The notes under the pieces are model-generated. The model saw only the letters and a list, made by a program, of their open reading frames with translations, was not told where the DNA came from and made no database searches. This document shows, one piece after another, positions 36,797 through 44,106 of a stretch of DNA of 64,000 bases (the first letter of the stretch is position 1; every line of letters begins with the position of its first letter). The position numbers and the translations under genes were made by a program. Source of the DNA: a virus; the IMG/VR virus record IMGVR_UViG_3300033233_000014, positions 47,630 through 111,629 of that record; one strand, written 5' to 3'.

Positions 36797-37122
36797 GGCT
36801 TGGTCCCCCCGAAGAAGTACCGCCGGAGGCGCATCGTCCACGGCAGCGGCAGCCGACGGATCGAGAGCATGACGAAGCCCTCGGGGACGCCGTGCTTCGG
36901 CGCCCGAAGGATATGCGTCACGCGGACTGACAGGTGGCGGCCGGTGAAGCGTCCGTCGGGCGGGCCGCCCTTCGGGCCCAGTTCCGGCGGGATGAACTCG
37001 TCCAGACACAGTTCGTCCCCGACCTCGAAACCGCGGTCGTCCCGCCGCCACTCGGCGGTCTTCGTCCCGGCGCACACCGCCTCGAAGGCGTCGGGCCAGC
37101 ACTTCAGCAGATGGAGGCTCAC
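36793..37122 (-). CDS. DUF3850/ASCH-like protein
   Basis: 109 residues from GTG 37122. HLLKCWPDAFEAVCAGTKTA, EWRRDDRGFEVGDELCLDEF, YTGR-like RFTGRHLSVRVTHIL and EGFVMLSIRRL follow the DUF3850 pattern (ASCH/PUA-like fold), predicted to bind RNA or nucleotides. Common in phages. Confidence 0.84.
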   Translation of the reverse strand: MSLHLLKCWPDAFEAVCAGTKTAEWRRDDRGFEVGDELCLDEFIPPELGPKGGPPDGRFTGRHLSVRVTHILRAPKHGVPEGFVMLSIRRLPLPWTMRLRRYFFGGTKP

Positions 37123-37457
37123 GCGCCACCCCCGAGGTGACCGCCGCGCTGCACCGTCAGCAACTCTGGAGTCCGCACCGTCCACATGCGGATCGCCTTC
37201 CCCGCCCGCACCAGCGCCCGCAGCCGGTGCTGCCCGTCGAGCACGTATCCCTCCGGCGTCAACTGGATGGTGCCGACGCCCGCCACCCAGCGCCCGGCCC
37301 GCATCGCGGCGGCGAAGTGCGACACGAGGTGCGGCGCTGGATTCCGCATCATCCCTCGCGGCGTGCGCTCCAGCGCCTTCCGGGCATTCGTCGGCGTCCA
37401 GCGCACGATCCTGCGCTGGATCGGGGACTTCCGCGGCACCGCGCGCGACCCCGTCAT
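37119..37457 (-). CDS. ParB/Srx-fold-like protein, short (DGQHRL motif)
   Basis: 112 residues from ATG 37457. VLDGQHRLRALVRAGKAIRM (Asp74-Arg78) is the ParB-like signature, with a basic N-terminus (RRIVRWTPTNARKALERTPR). Shorter than the 299-residue relative at 16780-17679. Confidence 0.74.
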   Translation of the reverse strand: MTGSRAVPRKSPIQRRIVRWTPTNARKALERTPRGMMRNPAPHLVSHFAAAMRAGRWVAGVGTIQLTPEGYVLDGQHRLRALVRAGKAIRMWTVRTPELLTVQRGGHLGGGA

Positions 37458-37684
37458 CGGCCCACTCCCGTCTCTTCGCGCCGCGGCGTCTTCCCCTCCT
37501 TCGCGCAGAGCCGCAGGAGTTCCACCCGCACGTCCGCCCCCGCCCGATCGAGATCCACCAGGACGATCTCGTCGGCCGCCGCGATCAGGCTCGCGAAGCG
37601 CGAAGGGCACGGCCTGCCAATGACGTTCGTCGGAGGGCAGACGGCCCGCGGATCGAGGAACTCGGCGTACAGAATGGCCTTCAT
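37454..37684 (-). CDS. Small hypothetical protein
   Basis: 76 residues. MKAILYAEFLDPRAVCPPTN, FASLIAAADEIVLVDLDRAG and a basic end. Possibly a small Rossmann-like strand-helix unit; no family recognised. Confidence 0.66.
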   Translation of the reverse strand: MKAILYAEFLDPRAVCPPTNVIGRPCPSRFASLIAAADEIVLVDLDRAGADVRVELLRLCAKEGKTPRREETGVGR

Positions 37685-38034
37685 GCCGACCCGCCCGTCA
37701 GCGCCGCGATGTCCTCGTCGGTGAGCCCTGCCGCCGTCGCCTTCCGAAGCGCCGCCCGGCGCTGGCCGATCCGGAGTTCCGCCGCCTCGTCCTCCCGCGT
37801 CGGCTCGATGATGACCACCGGCCCGACCCAGCCCCCATCCTTCGCCCTGATCACCCACTCCAGCGTCACCCGCGCGTCGGTGCCCTGCACCCCGGCGCCA
37901 CGCGCCAACCGGCGTGCCGTCCCTTCGCTGCGGCAGACGAACCGCGGCTGCTCCGTGCCCCGGCCCTCGGTCAGGTCGGTGTTGACCCACACGACCCAGG
38001 CTTCCTGCTGCACTCCCGTCCGCGGCGTCTCCAT
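37681..38034 (-). CDS. Hypothetical protein
   Basis: 117 residues from ATG 38034 behind AGGAGGACA. QEAWVVWVNTDLTEGRGTEQ, PRFVCRSEGTARRLARGAGV and EWVIRAKDGGWVGPVVIIEP suggest a beta-rich fold. First gene after the promoter at 38056-38084. Confidence 0.74.
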   Translation of the reverse strand: METPRTGVQQEAWVVWVNTDLTEGRGTEQPRFVCRSEGTARRLARGAGVQGTDARVTLEWVIRAKDGGWVGPVVIIEPTREDEAAELRIGQRRAALRKATAAGLTDEDIAALTGGSA

Positions 38035-38055
38035 TGTCCGTCCTCCTGCGCGCCA

Positions 38056-38084
38056 ATCATACCCCGGCCGATGATATTTGTCAA
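38056..38084 (-). promoter_or_regulatory. Promoter for 38034-31104 operon
   Basis: -35 TTGACA (38079-38084), 17 bp, -10 TATGAT (38056-38061), GGAATC before the -35. About seventeen genes down to 31104 have no other promoter in between. A palindrome lies 26 bases upstream (38110-38126). Confidence 0.86.
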
Positions 38085-38109
38085 GTCGTCTTCGGCCGGA
38101 TTCCGTCAC

Positions 38110-38126
38110 CCGCAGACGGTCTGCGG
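38110..38126. promoter_or_regulatory. Palindrome CCGCAGAC-n-GTCTGCGG, copy 2
   Basis: Perfect 8-bp arms around one base, directly after the stop of the gene at 38128 and upstream of the promoter at 38056-38084. Confidence 0.68.
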
Positions 38127-38127
38127 A

Positions 38128-38727
38128 TCACGCCTTCGGAGGTTTTTCCTGCTTCGCCTCAATCTCACGCCACCCCAGCGAGATCGACACCCGATGACGC
38201 GGCGTCGTGAGGCCGTGGCTCACATTCACCAGGAACTCCTCGAGCATCTTCCGCGCCGCCTCCGGCCCGCCGACCTCCAAGAGTCCGTGGAGCACAGCCC
38301 CCAGCATGTGGAACGCGACCCGACTGAATGCCCCCGCCCGCTTCTCTCCAGTCGGCAATACCTGCTCGATGATATCGATCGCCTGCGCTGACGCCTTCCG
38401 CGCCACCCCATCTACCGACAGTCGCGCCCGCGGACTCCGCTCTCGTCCCTTCGGTGAAATCTTCGCCGGCTTCTCTTGCTGCTTCTTCCACATTCGGTGC
38501 CCCGCGATCACCGCGCGAAGCAGCATGCTCTTTGGGTACTGCGGCACGATTCCGTTCTCATGAAGAGAATCCCATTCGCACAGCAGCCGCCCAACGCCGC
38601 GCCGCGCTTCCGCATGCTCCATCTGCGCCGCGAGCGACACCGCCACCGCCGCCAATACCGCCTTCGGAATCTCATGGTAGAGCGGCCCGAGTTCCTCGAC
38701 ATAGTCGTTGTGGTAGAGCGTGCTCAT
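38128..38727 (-). CDS. Hypothetical helical protein
   Basis: 199 residues. Helical throughout (LYHEIPKAVLAAVAVSLAAQ; MWKKQQEKPAKISPKGRERS), with a basic linker in the middle and a strand-like ending HRVSISLGWREIEAK. No family recognised. Confidence 0.75.
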   Translation of the reverse strand: MSTLYHNDYVEELGPLYHEIPKAVLAAVAVSLAAQMEHAEARRGVGRLLCEWDSLHENGIVPQYPKSMLLRAVIAGHRMWKKQQEKPAKISPKGRERSPRARLSVDGVARKASAQAIDIIEQVLPTGEKRAGAFSRVAFHMLGAVLHGLLEVGGPEAARKMLEEFLVNVSHGLTTPRHRVSISLGWREIEAKQEKPPKA

Positions 38728-38743
38728 TCAGTCCTCCTACGCT

Positions 38744-39178
38744 TTACGATTTCGTCTCGTTTTTCTCAAGATCTGACTTCAGCGCTTGCACGACCGCCGC
38801 CCGGAACTCGTTTCCGAAGTGCTCCACCAATGGCAGCGCCAGCGGATTTTTCTCGGTCCCCAGCGCCCGCTCCATGTTCGCGGCGAGCGCCTTGGCATAC
38901 TGCATAGCGCTGTTGAAGTAGCCCATCCAGAACAGGATGCGCTGCTGCTTCGTCATGCGCTCCCACAGCCCCGCAGCCTGCCGCCGGAGTTGTCCGAGAG
39001 GCGCCTGCATCCGGACTTCATTTCGCTCACGCAGCGCCACAAGATCGAGGCCGAAGTCGTCGCCGTCCCGCGGCTGAAAGAATCTCGGATCATCGAGCAA
39101 CGCCGTCCGGTACATCTGCTCGATCTGGTACTTCCCGGGGTTCGGTTCCGTGGGGTACACCTGTGACCAGATCGGCAT
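38744..39178 (-). CDS. Hypothetical helical protein
   Basis: 144 residues. PIWSQVYPTEPNPGKYQIEQ, LWERMTKQQRILFWMGYFNS and a charged C-terminus. First gene of a two-gene unit with 38128-38727. Confidence 0.74.
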   Translation of the reverse strand: MPIWSQVYPTEPNPGKYQIEQMYRTALLDDPRFFQPRDGDDFGLDLVALRERNEVRMQAPLGQLRRQAAGLWERMTKQQRILFWMGYFNSAMQYAKALAANMERALGTEKNPLALPLVEHFGNEFRAAVVQALKSDLEKNETKS

Positions 39179-39199
39179 CGTTCTCCTCGTTCGCGAGAA

Positions 39200-39228
39200 A
39201 TCTTACCCGATTTGAGATTTTCTGTCAA
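39200..39228 (-). promoter_or_regulatory. Promoter for 39178-38128 genes
   Basis: -35 TTGACA (39223-39228), 17 bp, -10 TAAGAT (39200-39205), ATCGGG before the -10. The -35 overlaps the stop codon of the upstream gene. Confidence 0.85.
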
Positions 39229-39722
39229 GCCACCGGAGGATCGTTCACAAGCAGTTCCCGCTCGATCGCCACCCGCACATGCTCGACGTGCGCCCCGATG
39301 AGATGGCCCTGCGTGATGCCGCGCAGGATGTTTCGACCCAACCGCTGCCAGCGCTGCAGTTGCTCGACTGGGCTCCGCCGCGTCCGCATGTGCGCCGGCC
39401 CCGATCCCATCACATGGATCCACGCCCACCGCCCCGCCCGCGTCCGCCGCCGCTGCTCCTTCGGCAGCCGATGGATGCGGTCATCCCGCAGCAGTTCCGT
39501 GACGCGCGCCCCGATGCTCTGGTGTTTCCCCTCAAGCGCATCCTCGATCTCCTCGACGGTCACCCCGCGCGATCCCGCCGCCAGGATCTCCCCGAACACC
39601 GCCTCTTTCTGCGCCTGCCGGATCTCTGGAGATAGGCTCTGAAACGCCTCCCGGCTGTTCAGATCTCCGCCGTGGTAGCGCCGCGTCGGATCCCGCGCAT
39701 CCTCTTCCGGCGGCCGGCTCAT
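39225..39722 (-). CDS. Winged-helix-like phage protein
   Basis: 165 residues from ATG 39722. EAFQSLSPEIRQAQKEAVFG, GVTVEEIEDALEGKHQSIGA and RVTELLRDDRIHR give a helix-turn-helix with the HQS-x-x-ARVxEL pattern of phage winged-helix proteins. Probably DNA binding. It is the last gene before the promoter at 39200. Confidence 0.76.
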   Translation of the reverse strand: MSRPPEEDARDPTRRYHGGDLNSREAFQSLSPEIRQAQKEAVFGEILAAGSRGVTVEEIEDALEGKHQSIGARVTELLRDDRIHRLPKEQRRRTRAGRWAWIHVMGSGPAHMRTRRSPVEQLQRWQRLGRNILRGITQGHLIGAHVEHVRVAIERELLVNDPPVA

Positions 39723-40066
39723 GCCCCACTCCCGTTTTCCGCCACAGCGAAGCCGGCATCGAGCAGCACCTGCCGCACCTCGGCGACGCACCGCTGGCCC
39801 GCGTCCCCGTGACAGGCATACACGCTCAGGGCCACGCCCCGCACCTCAAAGTCGTACGGCGCGGGCACGCTGCTCCCCTTCGGGAGTCCGACGACGTACA
39901 GCCACCCCGGCCCTGCCTGGGGCCGCACGATCAGGATATCGACCTCGTCGTCGAGATCCCCGGCCGCGTCGTCCTCGTCGACCGGGCCGACCCGGCGAAC
40001 TGTCCGCACCGCCGCGCAGCGCTTCAGCAGCGCCTTCACGTCGGCCGTGCGCCAGCGCGCCGTCAT
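39719..40066 (-). CDS. Hypothetical protein
   Basis: 115 residues. DVKALLKRCAAVRTVRRVGP, then DEVDILIVRPQAGPGWLYVV and FEVRGVALSVYACHGDAGQR. Alpha/beta pattern, no family recognised. Confidence 0.7.
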   Translation of the reverse strand: MTARWRTADVKALLKRCAAVRTVRRVGPVDEDDAAGDLDDEVDILIVRPQAGPGWLYVVGLPKGSSVPAPYDFEVRGVALSVYACHGDAGQRCVAEVRQVLLDAGFAVAENGSGA

Positions 40067-40347
40067 CGCCGTTCCTTTCCCCGCCGCAGGACGCACTCGC
40101 CGTGCTCCTCAAGATCCCGGTGGATCACCGAGAGCAGGTTCGCCGCACCCTCGAGCCGCGCCGCCGTCTCCCGCGCCGACGCCACCGAGTGCCGGAAGTC
40201 CGCACTCACCTTCGGCCGCCGTCCGGGCCGCAGGCTACGCCGCAGCGACCGCCACAACTCCCGGTACCCGTCCTCCACCGCGTCGATCAGCGTGATCTGC
40301 TGGAGCAACACCGCCGGGTCGACCGGATGCGCCTTAGCCTTCCCCAT
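40063..40347 (-). CDS. Small basic helical protein
   Basis: 94 residues from ATG 40347. Arg-rich middle (LWRSLRRSLRPGRRPKVSAD) and helical end. No family recognised. Confidence 0.68.
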   Translation of the reverse strand: MGKAKAHPVDPAVLLQQITLIDAVEDGYRELWRSLRRSLRPGRRPKVSADFRHSVASARETAARLEGAANLLSVIHRDLEEHGECVLRRGKERR

Positions 40348-40627
40348 AGATCCTCCGCACGACCGTCTCGGTCGGTTCGTTGAGTCGCGCGAGCAGCACC
40401 TCAAGGACCGCCGCGCCTCCTGACGTCATCCGCCCCGCCGCCACGTCCGCAGCCATCGCCGCCCGCTGCGCCGCCACGAAGGCCCGCGCTTGGCTGTCGA
40501 TGCGCCGCGCGGCAGCGATGGCGCGCTCTCGCAGGCGGCGCTCGACCCACCGGAGCGTCCCCCACATGGCGAGGCAGGCGACGGCGAAGCCGGCCCACCA
40601 CATCAGGCGCGCCTCATAGGAGTCCAT
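40334..40627 (-). CDS. Small membrane protein with helical tail
   Basis: 97 residues. A transmembrane segment near residues 9-26 (MWWAGFAVACLAMWGTLRWV) precedes a charged helix, suggesting an inner-membrane anchor. Overlaps both neighbours. Confidence 0.72.
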   Translation of the reverse strand: MDSYEARLMWWAGFAVACLAMWGTLRWVERRLRERAIAAARRIDSQARAFVAAQRAAMAADVAAGRMTSGGAAVLEVLLARLNEPTETVVRRIYGEG

Positions 40628-40833
40628 CGTCCGCCAGATAGATCACGGGCATGCCTGCAATCCCCGCACTCACACGGCGGGATCCCGAACCCGAACCGCT
40701 CGTAGAGGCCGCCGGTTTCCAGCCACGCCGTATGGACCGCGTCTCTCTCCACCCGCCGCGCCCACCGTTGGGTTCCCGGGCCGATGGCCCAGCACATCCC
40801 GATCACCCCCACGACGATCAGCACGTAGATCAC
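40603..40833 (-). CDS. Small membrane protein with Cys motif
   Basis: 76 residues. Hydrophobic start (MIYVLIVVGVIGMCWAIGPG), then PPCECGDCRHARD near the C-terminus. Overlaps the next small membrane gene by 25 bases. The two adjacent membrane proteins may act together, like phage lysis or spanin pairs, but no spanin signature is seen. Confidence 0.7.
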   Translation of the reverse strand: MIYVLIVVGVIGMCWAIGPGTQRWARRVERDAVHTAWLETGGLYERFGFGIPPCECGDCRHARDLSGGRWTPMRRA

Positions 40834-41444
40834 TTGCCGCCCTCCTTTGGCTCAGCCGGCGCGAGGGCGGCATCCAGGTCCGTCAGCGTGACTGCGAGCA
40901 TCGGCCACTTCGGGCTCTTGGCGCCGCGGAGACGAGTCGTCACCCGCCGCACCTTCTCCACAAGCCGCTCGACGGTCCCGGCGAGGCGGCCGACCTCGGC
41001 CTCGGCCTGCTGCAGGCGCGGCACGATCTGCCGCACGCAGTCCACGGTGCCCTTATGCACCATCGGGTCGAACACGGGGCGCAGCGCCTTGTCGATATCG
41101 CACAGCGAAAGTCCGTAGCCGGCGGACAGCGTCCCCGTGAACTCCGCGCGGGTCTGCGCCGCGTCCCGCGCACCCTCGGCCGTGATGAGGACGCGCTCGC
41201 TATCGCGCATCAGGCGGTAGACGCACTCCGGGCACATCCACGCCGGGGACGCGCTCGTCCGGCTGCTCCAGACCATCCGCCGCCCGCAGTCCGTGCAGCA
41301 GGCGTAGGGGCCGGCGTGCTCGGGTGTGGCGCCGATCAGGCCGTCCCGCTCGGCCGTCACCGCCGCCAGCGCCTCTCGCGCCGCCGCGAGTTCGTGGGCG
41401 AGCCGGCGCTCGACGGATCTCCCTCCTGGGGCCGGCGGCTTCAT
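40830..41444 (-). CDS. Hypothetical protein with zinc ribbon and coiled coil
   Basis: 204 residues from ATG 41444. YACCTDCGRRMVWSSRTSAS and MCPECVYRLMRD form a zinc ribbon after a helical start. The C-terminal part has a coiled coil (AEAEVGRLAGTVERLVEKVR). Role unknown. Confidence 0.75.
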   Translation of the reverse strand: MKPPAPGGRSVERRLAHELAAAREALAAVTAERDGLIGATPEHAGPYACCTDCGRRMVWSSRTSASPAWMCPECVYRLMRDSERVLITAEGARDAAQTRAEFTGTLSAGYGLSLCDIDKALRPVFDPMVHKGTVDCVRQIVPRLQQAEAEVGRLAGTVERLVEKVRRVTTRLRGAKSPKWPMLAVTLTDLDAALAPAEPKEGGK

Positions 41445-41824
41445 CGCGGCCCCGCGTCCAGCGGCGGATGCGCCTGCACATCCTCGGCGTGGGCGGCCAC
41501 GACATGCTGCCGCAGCGCGGCCTGCAGCGGCGCGAAGAGGGCGTGCTCGATGGCCGCGCACTCCGTGCTGCTCACGTCGATGCTGACCGCCTCGTCCTCG
41601 GCCGCGTTCTGGAGCGCCTCGTCGAGGTGCAGCCAGTTGAGCACGGCCTGCGTCAGGTCCACCGGCACCAGCCGGCAGGTGACGACGGTGCGCTCGGGGT
41701 ACGCGCGGCGCGCCACGGCCAACGCCGCCTCGCGGCTGGGGTAGCCGCCGTCGAACAGCCCGCCGTCGTAGCCGTCCTCTTCCCCGGCCGCCCGGCTCTC
41801 CGCCCAGCCGTAGGTGTCGCTCAT
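41441..41824 (-). CDS. Hypothetical acidic protein
   Basis: 127 residues from ATG 41824. EEDGYDGGLFDGGYPSREAA, then VVTCRLVPVDLTQAVLNWLH and HVVAAHAEDVQAHPPLDAGP. No family recognised. Confidence 0.72.
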   Translation of the reverse strand: MSDTYGWAESRAAGEEDGYDGGLFDGGYPSREAALAVARRAYPERTVVTCRLVPVDLTQAVLNWLHLDEALQNAAEDEAVSIDVSSTECAAIEHALFAPLQAALRQHVVAAHAEDVQAHPPLDAGPR

Positions 41825-42150
41825 CGCGTTCTCCGCCCGATCTGCGTCGCCACGATGAACCGCTGGATCCGCCCCGTCCGATCGTCGATGACGGCGACGA
41901 CCGGGCCCCCGCCGCGCACATCGATCCCGAAGATCCCGTTCAGGAGGCCCAGCCACGAAAGCCGATAAGGGCCGTCCGGCCCGCGCCCCCACACTTGGAT
42001 CGTCGGGTGCCGCGCCAGCGTCTTGTTGCAGGCCACGCGGCGCGCCCAGAGCCGCTGGATCGCCGCGCGATCAGCCCGGAGCGCCTGGTTCAACACCCAC
42101 ACCGCGTCCCGCGGCGTCACCGTCCAGCCCTTCGCCTCGCGCTGGGTCAT
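41821..42150 (-). CDS. Hypothetical protein, probably leaderless mRNA
   Basis: 109 residues from ATG 42150. AVWVLNQALRADRAAIQRLW, NKTLARHPTIQVWGRGPDGP and VVAVIDDRTGRIQRFIV. The -10 box ends at 42159, so the transcript should begin about 2 bases before ATG. Confidence 0.72.
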   Translation of the reverse strand: MTQREAKGWTVTPRDAVWVLNQALRADRAAIQRLWARRVACNKTLARHPTIQVWGRGPDGPYRLSWLGLLNGIFGIDVRGGGPVVAVIDDRTGRIQRFIVATQIGRRTR

Positions 42151-42158
42151 CGGGCCGC

Positions 42159-42187
42159 ATTGTCCCCTGCGCATTTACTTTTGTCAA
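42159..42187 (-). promoter_or_regulatory. Promoter giving a leaderless transcript (42150-39225 operon)
   Basis: -35 TTGACA (42182-42187), 17 bp, -10 GACAAT (42159-42164), GGAATC before the -35. Confidence 0.82.
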
Positions 42188-42228
42188 GTCGGATTCCCGA
42201 GGGATAACAATGCCATTGATATGCCCCT

Positions 42229-42249
42229 GACTGCAGACCGTCTGCAGTC
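42229..42249. promoter_or_regulatory. Palindrome GACTGCAGAC-n-GTCTGCAGTC, copy 3
   Basis: Perfect 10-bp arms, same sequence as copy 1 apart from the central base. It lies between the stop at 42254 and the promoter at 42159-42187. Confidence 0.72.
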
Positions 42250-42253
42250 CGCC

Positions 42254-42520
42254 CTACGCCCCATCCCGCGCCTCGGCACAGAACGCCAAGAACTCCCGCG
42301 TCGGCAGCGCCGCGATCTCGGGGAAGCCCCGCGCCGCGATCCCCCGCCGCAGGATCCCAAGGCCCCGGAGAAACTCCGCCTGCACCGCCGCCGGCGTCTC
42401 CTCGATCCCGTGCGCCCGCAGCCATCCTGCCGTCCGCTGCGCCCATGCCTCGGTGACGAACGCCTGATCGTCGTCCCGGTCCATCTCGTGGTCCATCCCG
42501 CGGTCCATCTCACGGCCCAT
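42254..42520 (-). CDS. Hypothetical protein with MDR/MDH repeat start
   Basis: 88 residues. The N-terminus repeats M-D (MGREMDRGMDHEMDRDDDQ), then FVTEAWAQRTAGWLRAHGIE and a helical body. ATG 42520 was chosen as first in frame; internal ATGs could serve as well. Last gene before the large non-coding region. Confidence 0.68.
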   Translation of the reverse strand: MGREMDRGMDHEMDRDDDQAFVTEAWAQRTAGWLRAHGIEETPAAVQAEFLRGLGILRRGIAARGFPEIAALPTREFLAFCAEARDGA

Positions 42521-42593
42521 CAGGCACCTCCCCTACCCTAAGACGTCCCAGCCGTGACACCCGAGACACCATGACCGACCCATCCCCTCGGCG

Positions 42594-42692
42594 GCGCTGG
42601 GTATTTTTTCCGGCGTCGTGAACCCATGCCCTGCCCATGTGCCCGGGCACGCGCCGGGTGTATTTTTTTCCGGCGCCACGAGCCCATGACGG
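42594..42692. repeat. Direct repeat pair around T-rich hairpin loops
   Basis: GTATTTTTTCCGGCG at 42601 and a close copy at 42660 (one extra T), 59 bases apart. Each is preceded by GCGCYGG, so each can fold as a stem (GCGCCGG/CCGGCGC) with a T-rich loop. Confidence 0.65.
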
Positions 42693-42834
42693 TCGTGTTC
42701 CCCCCAGGAATTCCTTCGGTGGATTCCCTCGGGATTGTTCGTGGAAAACTGCCCACTCGTGCGACCCTCTCGCGCCTGGCACCTCTGCACGCACCCCCCA
42801 CAGAAGGGTTATTCATCTCCGGCACGGGCCGTCC

Positions 42835-42996
42835 CAGACTCGGCGTCTCTCTCCCAACCAAGCCCACCCCCAGGCTAGACATCCACATCCAGGGACTAGA
42901 CATCCCCCATCCGAGAACGCTTCCAGACTAGACCCACCCCCCCCTCGACCAAGCGCACTCCCAGACTAGGCACCCCCCATCCGAGAACGCCCTTCC
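42835..42996. repeat. Iteron-like AGACTAG repeats and a 70-bp direct repeat
   Basis: CCCCCATCCGAGAACGC occurs at about 42904 and 42974, exactly 70 bp apart. The shorter motif AGACTAG or GGCTAGACAT occurs about five times (near 42873, 42892, 42924, 42963, with a weaker copy at 42836). This resembles origin iterons or protein-binding arrays. Confidence 0.6.
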
Positions 42997-43051
42997 AAGA
43001 GAGTAGGGCTTTTGGGCTCGGCCAGGCTCGACCCCGGGGTTCTTTTGCGGT

Positions 43052-43080
43052 CCCCCCCACTCCCCCCTACCCCCTACCCC
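43052..43080 (-). other. G-quadruplex motif on the minus strand
   Basis: Read leftwards, four G runs of 4, 5, 6 and 7 bases are separated by loops of 2-3 bases (TA, TA, AGT). This is a very strong G4-forming pattern and the only one of this strength noticed in the window. Confidence 0.75.
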
Positions 43081-43765
43081 GCCTCGGCAGGCACGGCTTG
43101 TTGCAGGCGAGGCCGGCGCTGGGATGCCCCAGGCGCCGGCTACCCGGGCCGTGGTGCCGCGCCAGGCCGTGGCCGGGGCCGGAAGTGCCTGCGCCTGTCC
43201 GATGGCCCGTAGCGAGGCGCTAGCGCGTCACGATAACCCTCCCAGGCCCGTCCCTCACCCGCGCACCCGTGTCGCGCACCCATCACGAGCCCATGACCCA
43301 TGCGGGCCCATCACGGCGCTCGAGCCGTGCTCGCGGCGCCCATGCCGACCCACGATCGCCGTGCTGAACTTCTTCCGCCGCGGCGCGCCCGGGGGCTGAA
43401 GTTGTTCAGCGGCGGGTGCCGCAGGCCACCATCGCCTGGGCCATACGCCAGGCGCACGCACCCCGGCCTGTACGGCAACTGCCGTATTGGGCCAGGCAAG
43501 TGCCAGGCGCTAGCGCCGTCGGCACTCGTCGAACTCTCGCACGCACCCCGGGCTGTGTCGGCGAAGAGTGTCTCGCCGAGTTGCAGGACTCTCGACGAGT
43601 GCTGCCGCCGTAACTCTCGGAACTCTCGGCCCCCGCTGATCCCGCCGAGTTCGGCCTGGTGCGCCTCTCGGCATCCACACTGGGCGCATGCACCCCGTAG
43701 TGTGCGAGTATTCGGCTGGGTTCCCGCCTGGCCTGTGCTCCACGACGCCAGGCGCGTCACCCGCC

Positions 43766-44026
43766 CTATGCATCCGGCGGCGCGCCGATGAAATCGGCCT
43801 GGCCGAACGTGTCGCTCGCGCGCTTGCGTGCCCGCTGCACCGCCTCCATCACCGCGCGGCGCAACTCCGCCGTCTGCCCCTTCGCCACCGCGTCCCGCAC
43901 CGCCTCCTGCGTCACCGAGAGATCAAGCGCCCGGTGCTCGTAGCGATCCCGCGCCCCGCACCACACGAACCCGCCCTCGCCCGTAAGCCAGGCGTGCCAC
44001 TCGAGCCGCCGATCCGCGTCGGTCAT
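43766..44026 (-). CDS. Hypothetical protein
   Basis: 86 residues from ATG 44026. RLEWHAWLTGEGGFVWCGAR, then helices rich in Ala and Arg (EAVRDAVAKGQTAELRRAVM). No family recognised. First gene left of the 44.1-kb non-coding stretch. Confidence 0.68.
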   Translation of the reverse strand: MTDADRRLEWHAWLTGEGGFVWCGARDRYEHRALDLSVTQEAVRDAVAKGQTAELRRAVMEAVQRARKRASDTFGQADFIGAPPDA

Positions 44027-44106
44027 GCGCGCCGCCTCTCCATCGCCTCAGCCATCACGCCGTGCTCGCGATTGTTCCCCGTGAAACGTTTTCCGTAACT
44101 GGGCAT
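44023..44106 (-). CDS. Possible 27-residue gene
   Basis: MPSYGKRFTGNNREHGVMAE then a basic end; stop overlaps the next start (ATGA). The ribosome site AAGGGCC is weak. The ATGA overlap is the main support. Confidence 0.35.
   Translation of the reverse strand: MPSYGKRFTGNNREHGVMAEAMERRRA

Larger units (their letters stand above)
42521..43765. other. 1.2-kb non-coding region, candidate replication origin or control region
   Basis: No frame has protein-like composition with a ribosome site. The plus strand is unusually C-rich from 42860 to 43085, with direct repeats, then a minus-strand G-quadruplex motif, then palindrome-rich sequence with many copies of CCAGGCGC and AACTCTCG. Such a block in an otherwise gap-free genome suggests an origin, a packaging or terminus site, or a non-coding RNA. 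Confidence 0.6.

Noticed and set aside
40334-40833. Adjacent small membrane genes as a holin/spanin lysis cassette
   Set aside because: There is no endolysin nearby, no lipobox and no spanin pattern; they are kept as unassigned membrane proteins.
42538-42903. A 121-codon minus-strand frame in the non-coding block
   Set aside because: Its sequence is shaped by the direct repeats (two RRRKK-like stretches), has no ribosome site and no protein-like pattern.
42871-42970. AGACTAG motifs as part of a group I intron core
   Set aside because: No matching P/Q/S elements or exon junction were found; the motifs occur as direct repeats instead.
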